A DNA stretch of 54,391 nucleotides from Syntrophaceae bacterium UBA5619 (GTDB lineage Bacteria > Desulfobacterota > Syntrophia > Syntrophales > UBA5619): positions 1-54,391 of the forward strand of contig DIKL01000116.1 in assembly GCA_002424545.1 (NCBI GenBank), in the 5' to 3' direction. This document shows, one piece after another, positions 50,914 through 54,391 of this stretch; within the stretch, counting starts at the first letter, position 1, and each line of letters begins with the position of its first letter. The position numbers and the translations under genes were made by a program. The notes below the pieces were generated by a model that was not told the origin of the DNA, made no database searches, and was given only the letters and a program-made list of their open reading frames with translations.

Positions 50914-51758
50914 GATCCGATCGCCTCCTTGATGTTTTCAATCTCCGTGAACGGGAAAACGGGACCGTCGATGCAGCAGTACTTGTCGCCCAGGGTGCAG
51001 TGACCGCACTTCCCGACGCCGCACTTCATCATCCTCTCCAGAGACATATAGATGTGGTCCTTGGCAAATCCCAGGCTCAGCAGTTTCTGGAGGACAAAGC
51101 GATACATGATCGGGGGGCCGCACATGACGGCAACCGTATCCTCCGGCGTCAGGGAGGTTCGATCGAAGAGACCCGTCACCACGCCGACATACTGTTTCCA
51201 GATCCCCTCGTCATCCCGGTCCACGCTGTAAAAGTACTGGATATCATTCCGGTCGAAAAATCCGACCAGCTCATATTTGAACAGCACGTTGTCGGGATTG
51301 TTCGTCCCGTACATCAGGATGATTTCGTCAAATTCATCTCTTTTGTCGAGTGCATACAGGAGCAGGGAGCGCAGGGGAGCGAGACCCAGGCCTCCGGCGA
51401 TCAGTAGGAGTTTGCGTCCTTTGAGTTTCTCCAGAGGAAATCCGCGGCCGTAAGGGCCCCGGATGTGGAAGATCGAACCTTTTCCCATGTCAAACAGGGA
51501 GCCCGTGACGGCTCCTGCGCGTCGGACACACAATTCGAGTGTATCCGGTCGCGACGGCGGCGAGGAGATGCTGATCGGCGCCTCACCCTTCCCGAAAATG
51601 GACACCTCGACAAATTGCCCCGGCTGATGACCGAAACTTTCCCAGGTCGTACCGTCCTCGATCTTCAGTTGAAAGAGGCGATGGTCCTTGATCTGTGGCA
51701 GGGCGCGGATGATAGAGACCGGCCGGAGCTCATAGATGTTGCCGGAATGATCCCCCAT
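50910..51758 (-). CDS. FAD/NAD(P)H-binding [2Fe-2S] subunit (FlxA/HydG/AsrB-like)
   Basis: A 282-residue ferredoxin-NADP reductase-fold protein. FAD-binding part: FGHQPGQFVEVSIFG and APISISSPPS (about 43-65); NAD(P) part: LLIAGGLGLAPLRSLL (about 117-132) and VAVMCGPPIMYRFV; C-terminal [2Fe-2S] site: CGVGKCGHCTLGDKYCC. It would exchange electrons between NAD(P)H and the Fe-S partner subunit. The ATG has a very strong ATAAGGAGGTAGCATT site and lies about 40 bases after the start expected from the sigma54 promoter. First gene of the operon, overlapping fdhA by ATGA. Confidence 0.9.
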   Translation of the reverse strand: MGDHSGNIYELRPVSIIRALPQIKDHRLFQLKIEDGTTWESFGHQPGQFVEVSIFGKGEAPISISSPPSRPDTLELCVRRAGAVTGSLFDMGKGSIFHIRGPYGRGFPLEKLKGRKLLLIAGGLGLAPLRSLLLYALDKRDEFDEIILMYGTNNPDNVLFKYELVGFFDRNDIQYFYSVDRDDEGIWKQYVGVVTGLFDRTSLTPEDTVAVMCGPPIMYRFVLQKLLSLGFAKDHIYMSLERMMKCGVGKCGHCTLGDKYCCIDGPVFPFTEIENIKEAIGS

Positions 51759-51808
51759 AATGCTACCTCCTTATACCCAGGCTTGGAATCGATGATCGTC
51801 GTAAACAG

Positions 51809-51824
51809 AGCAATTTCAATACCA
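51809..51824 (-). promoter_or_regulatory. Candidate sigma54 (-24/-12) promoter of the formate dehydrogenase operon
   Basis: On the minus strand TGGTATTGAAATTGCT has the correct GG-to-GC spacing of 12 bases and the TTGC element. It differs from the element before nuoA only in the non-conserved middle bases. It lies about 50 bases from the first ATG. Confidence 0.65.
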
Positions 51825-51991
51825 ATGAACTAACAAGATAATATTGTATGATATTTCGATATGGTCTGTCTTGGGGGTGGTGGGTCGCGGGGTGGTTTGC
51901 CCCGAACCGGGGGAGATATTACCCGCCATCTCCATCGCATCAAAAATATCGGGAAAGGCATCCAGCTTCCGAAATTGTTGGACCATGATCC

Positions 51992-52071
51992 CGTCAATCT
52001 TCTTGACGCAATTGTCTGTTTGTGGATATCCAATTCCGTGTAGCGGCATGCGCCCACGGATGCAGCCGTGG
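51992..52071 (+). repeat. Hairpins in the leader of the AbrB-family gene
   Basis: CGTCAA-TCTTC-TTGACG (51992-52008) and CCACGG-ATGCAG-CCGTGG (52054-52071) are perfect 6-bp inverted repeats upstream of the gene start. Their role is unknown. The rest of the gap between 51825 and 52125 shows nothing else. Confidence 0.3.
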
Positions 52072-52125
52072 CGTCCGCCCACCATGAATCGGGAGGAAAC
52101 GAATGGGAGAGAAAAGAGGGCGATC

Positions 52126-53178
52126 TTGAAAGAGGGTATCGCAAAAATGGGGCCGGTTCTGATCACCGGATTGGTTGCAATCCCCGGAGGGCTGCTCTTT
52201 CATTTTCTGCGCATCCCGCTGCCCTGGATGCTCGGACCGTTGACGTTCACGCTGTTCTACAACGCGATCAGCGGCCGGCGGGCCCGATGGCCGGTCGGGT
52301 TACGGAATGCCGGCCTGATCGTCATCGGCTATTCAATGGGCAGGACGGTTACCTTCGAAACCATCCGGCAGGTTCTGGAAAACCTGCCGGGGATGCTCGT
52401 GGCGACGCTGCTTACGGTCCTGTTCTGTCTGGGGACGGGATTCATCATTTACCGAAGAACGGGAATCAGCCTGGCGAGCGCCATCCTGGGCAGCATGCCC
52501 GGCGGCCTCGCGCAGATGATCCTGCTGAGCGAGGAAGTCCGGGATGCCGATGTGACCGTCGTGACGTTCATGCAGATGACGCGGGTTCTGGCGGTGGTCT
52601 TCATCGTCCCGTTTGTCGCCATCTACGGGATGGCCCATGCGCAGAACGGGCTGCTCCTGCCTGCCGCCGGAACGGTCGTTCCGTGGACCCTGGCCGTTCT
52701 GCCGGCGATTCTGGCTGCGCCGCTGGGGGGCGGCCTGGCCTATCTGCTGAAACTGCCGATCCCGTTTCTGCTGGGCCCCATCTTCGCCACGACGACCGCC
52801 GCCCTCGCGGGCTGTCCGTCCCTGCCGGTCCCCGATCACCTGCTCCGCGCGGCGCAGCTCTTCTTTGGAGTCTACCTGGGGATCATCATCCCGTTGCAGA
52901 GCCTGAGGCGCCTGGGAAAGGTGCTGCCCTACGCCGTTGGAAGCGCGTTGCTTCTGGTGGGCTTCACCTGTCTGATCGCATTCGGCATTACGATCTTGAC
53001 CCCAAGCGATCTGATCAGCGCCTTTCTGGGCACGGCGCCCGGAGGGCTCGCCGAGATGAGCGTCGTCGCCTTGGCGCTCAACGCCGACGCGGCCTTCGTA
53101 CTGGCCTATCAGCTTTTCAGGCTGTTCAGTATTCTGCTGGTCATGCCGCCGCTGTTGAGACGGCGATTCCGGCGGTAG
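52126..53178 (+). CDS. AbrB-family integral membrane protein
   Basis: A 350-residue membrane protein of the AbrB (ammonia monooxygenase-like) duplication family, about ten helices in two similar halves. The repeated motif is visible as LGSMPGGLAQMILLSEE (about 122) and LGTAPGGLAEMSVVALA (about 304), with IPLPWMLGPL and LPIPFLLGPI opening each half. Function is unproven; members are thought to be transporters or regulators, not ammonia monooxygenases. TTG 52126 after AGAGGGCGATC is chosen; ATG 52084 gives a 14-residue longer form. It is divergent from the Fdh operon. Confidence 0.85.
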   Translation: MKEGIAKMGPVLITGLVAIPGGLLFHFLRIPLPWMLGPLTFTLFYNAISGRRARWPVGLRNAGLIVIGYSMGRTVTFETIRQVLENLPGMLVATLLTVLFCLGTGFIIYRRTGISLASAILGSMPGGLAQMILLSEEVRDADVTVVTFMQMTRVLAVVFIVPFVAIYGMAHAQNGLLLPAAGTVVPWTLAVLPAILAAPLGGGLAYLLKLPIPFLLGPIFATTTAALAGCPSLPVPDHLLRAAQLFFGVYLGIIIPLQSLRRLGKVLPYAVGSALLLVGFTCLIAFGITILTPSDLISAFLGTAPGGLAEMSVVALALNADAAFVLAYQLFRLFSILLVMPPLLRRRFRR

Positions 53179-53217
53179 GACGTCGGGCCCTTCGAATTCC
53201 GCAGAAACGCAAAAATC

Positions 53218-54045
53218 TCAGGGGGTCAGCGCCTCTTTCAGGATGCCCAGCTCGTCGAGGATCGGTTCCAGTCGCCGCTTGCTCAGCGCGCGGTCCTCGT
53301 TCGAACGGGGAAGCTCGATGTTCAGGGTTCCCTGGAAGCCGGCCTTCATCAGGTTTTTGAAGACCCGCTTGAAGTCGATCTTCCCGTTCCCGACGGGGAG
53401 GTGATGATCGAGAACCAGGTCGTTATCGCTGACATGGGTGCTGACGATCCGGCCGGGAAAGGCGTCGATGAAAGATTCCGGTCCCCCGGGCAGAAGGCTC
53501 GCGTGGGCGATGTCCAGCGTCAGGCCGAAATAATCCGACGGGATGGCGTCGAAGACCCGCTTCAACTCCTCGATGGTCACGCCGAGATAGGCGATTTCCG
53601 CCGCCTCGTGGATCTTGTTCATGTTCTCGATTCCGATCGGGAGTTTGTACTTTTCGGCCAGCTCGACGACGGGGGTGTAGGTCTTGATCAGGCAGTCGAA
53701 GACGTGATCCATGAAAAGGCTGAAATGGTATCCGAAGTGGAGCACCACGTATTCCGCCTCCAACCGGTGGGCGAGCTCGACGTAGTCCATCAGGTGCTGC
53801 CGCACGGCCTTGCGGACGGTCGGCTCGATCTCGGCGGCGTTGACGAACGAAGCCGAATGGAGACCGTACTTGACCCCGGCCTGGTCCCGCAGTTTCTTGA
53901 TTCCGTCGATCCGCGCGGGATTCCACTTGTCCAGAAAATTGTTGGGGTTGTTGCAGCTCAGTTCGATCCAGGGAAAGCCGTTTTCCTTGGCGAACGGGAA
54001 ATATTCTTCGAGGGGCTGCGGTCCGGCGTTAAAACAAAACTTCAT
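53218..54045 (-). CDS. Xylose isomerase-like TIM-barrel protein (sugar phosphate isomerase/epimerase family)
   Basis: A 275-residue TIM barrel of the AP endonuclease family 2 / isomerase-epimerase group. Metal-ligand type residues are seen in GLHSASF, VVLHFGYH, IGIENM, LTLDIAHASL, VSTHVSDND and NIELPRSNED. The ATG at 54045 follows TTGGAGGAGAATGAG. The reaction is not predictable: members include sugar isomerases and endonuclease IV-like enzymes. It converges with the AbrB-family gene. Confidence 0.85.
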   Translation of the reverse strand: MKFCFNAGPQPLEEYFPFAKENGFPWIELSCNNPNNFLDKWNPARIDGIKKLRDQAGVKYGLHSASFVNAAEIEPTVRKAVRQHLMDYVELAHRLEAEYVVLHFGYHFSLFMDHVFDCLIKTYTPVVELAEKYKLPIGIENMNKIHEAAEIAYLGVTIEELKRVFDAIPSDYFGLTLDIAHASLLPGGPESFIDAFPGRIVSTHVSDNDLVLDHHLPVGNGKIDFKRVFKNLMKAGFQGTLNIELPRSNEDRALSKRRLEPILDELGILKEALTP

Positions 54046-54173
54046 CTCATTCTCCTCCAATCGTTGTTCACGTTAATCTCTCGCGTCCGTTTTTTTTGCT
54101 TTGGGACGCCATCCGGGATGGGTGTCTCTCTTCTGTTTGAAGAGACGAGGCGAATTCCACCGGGAGAGGTTCA

Positions 54174-54383
54174 TCACCGACGTTCCTCAGGAGGGTCGCC
54201 TCCCGGAACCATCTCCATTTCCTGGAGAACCTCCGCCAGGGTGGAGGGCGGTTCACCCTCGAAGCGCTCCCGCAGGCCCAGTCCGGCGCACCAGAGGAGC
54301 TTCTCCCTCGCGGCCCGCGACATTTCGGCGGGCAAATCCATTCCGTCGAGGGTCGCGATCACCTCTTCCATCTCGTGGGCCAT
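54174..54383 (-). CDS. Small hypothetical protein at the window edge
   Basis: A 69-residue open frame starting at ATG 54383, only 8 bases from the window end, with GGAGAGG just upstream. Leu/Glu/Met-rich and probably helical (EKLLWCAGLGLRERFEG). The start may lie beyond the window, so it could be the end of a longer protein. No family recognised. Confidence 0.4.
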   Translation of the reverse strand: MAHEMEEVIATLDGMDLPAEMSRAAREKLLWCAGLGLRERFEGEPPSTLAEVLQEMEMVPGGDPPEERR

Positions 54384-54391
54384 CCTCTCCG

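Noticed and set aside
1..54391. CRISPR arrays, insertion sequences or prophage genes
   Set aside because: No spaced direct repeats, transposase, integrase or phage structural motifs were seen on either strand.

Overview
The window reads as a stretch of an anaerobic sulfite/sulfate-respiring or syntrophic member of the Desulfobacterota (old Deltaproteobacteria; the gene set fits Syntrophia-like lineages best, but the genus cannot be fixed from sequence alone). The grounds are a reductive-type dissimilatory sulfite reductase locus with dsrD, a complete dsrMKJOP set, a selenocysteine formate dehydrogenase, a 13-gene complex I and a dense set of two-component genes. No rRNA, tRNA, CRISPR array or insertion sequence was seen.

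Layout. 1-1.9 kb: small genes (transglutaminase-like, DUF1847, NifU-like scaffold). 2.0-3.4 kb: a gene graveyard with a deleted, frameshifted metallo-beta-lactamase-fold gene and remnants that look like YedF/TusA and DUF3343. 3.4-6.0 kb: an Mrp/NBP35 ATPase fused to a NifX-like domain, convergent with apgM. 6.2-12.4 kb: two small unknown genes, a TPR protein, then dsrA-dsrB-dsrD-cbiA(dsrN-like)-dsrC. 12.7-25.1 kb: a long same-strand run with a macro-domain protein; three successive cytochrome-b-like membrane / HdrD-DsrK-like Fe-S pairs, the last being the canonical dsrMKJOP; and, between the first and second pairs, a PAS histidine kinase and a response regulator. The first Fe-S subunit carries its own C-terminal receiver domain. 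25.3-26.6 kb: an MFS transporter. 27.0-41.4 kb: nuoABCD-F'-GHIJKLMN, where nuoE and the FMN part of nuoF are absent and nuoF is replaced by a NuoF-[4Fe-4S]/GltD fusion like SfrB.

41.5-51.8 kb is on the minus strand. A formate dehydrogenase operon (flavin/[2Fe-2S] subunit, Sec-FdhA, [4Fe-4S] subunit) is followed by a regulatory block: receiver, Cache/HAMP histidine kinase, NtrC-type sigma54 activator, receiver, and receiver-kinase hybrid. Matching -24/-12 sigma54 promoter sequences lie upstream of both the nuo operon and the formate dehydrogenase operon, which suggests that the regulator between them controls both. 52-54.4 kb: an AbrB-family membrane protein, a TIM-barrel isomerase/epimerase-like protein and a small unknown.

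How it fits together (inference): formate and NAD(P)H electrons enter through the Fdh module and the unusual complex I. The membrane DsrMK-type complexes pass quinone-pool electrons to DsrC and DsrAB. The receiver-tagged DsrK paralogue with its adjacent PAS kinase looks like a way of coupling a redox complex directly to phosphorelay signalling, and is the most unusual part of the window.
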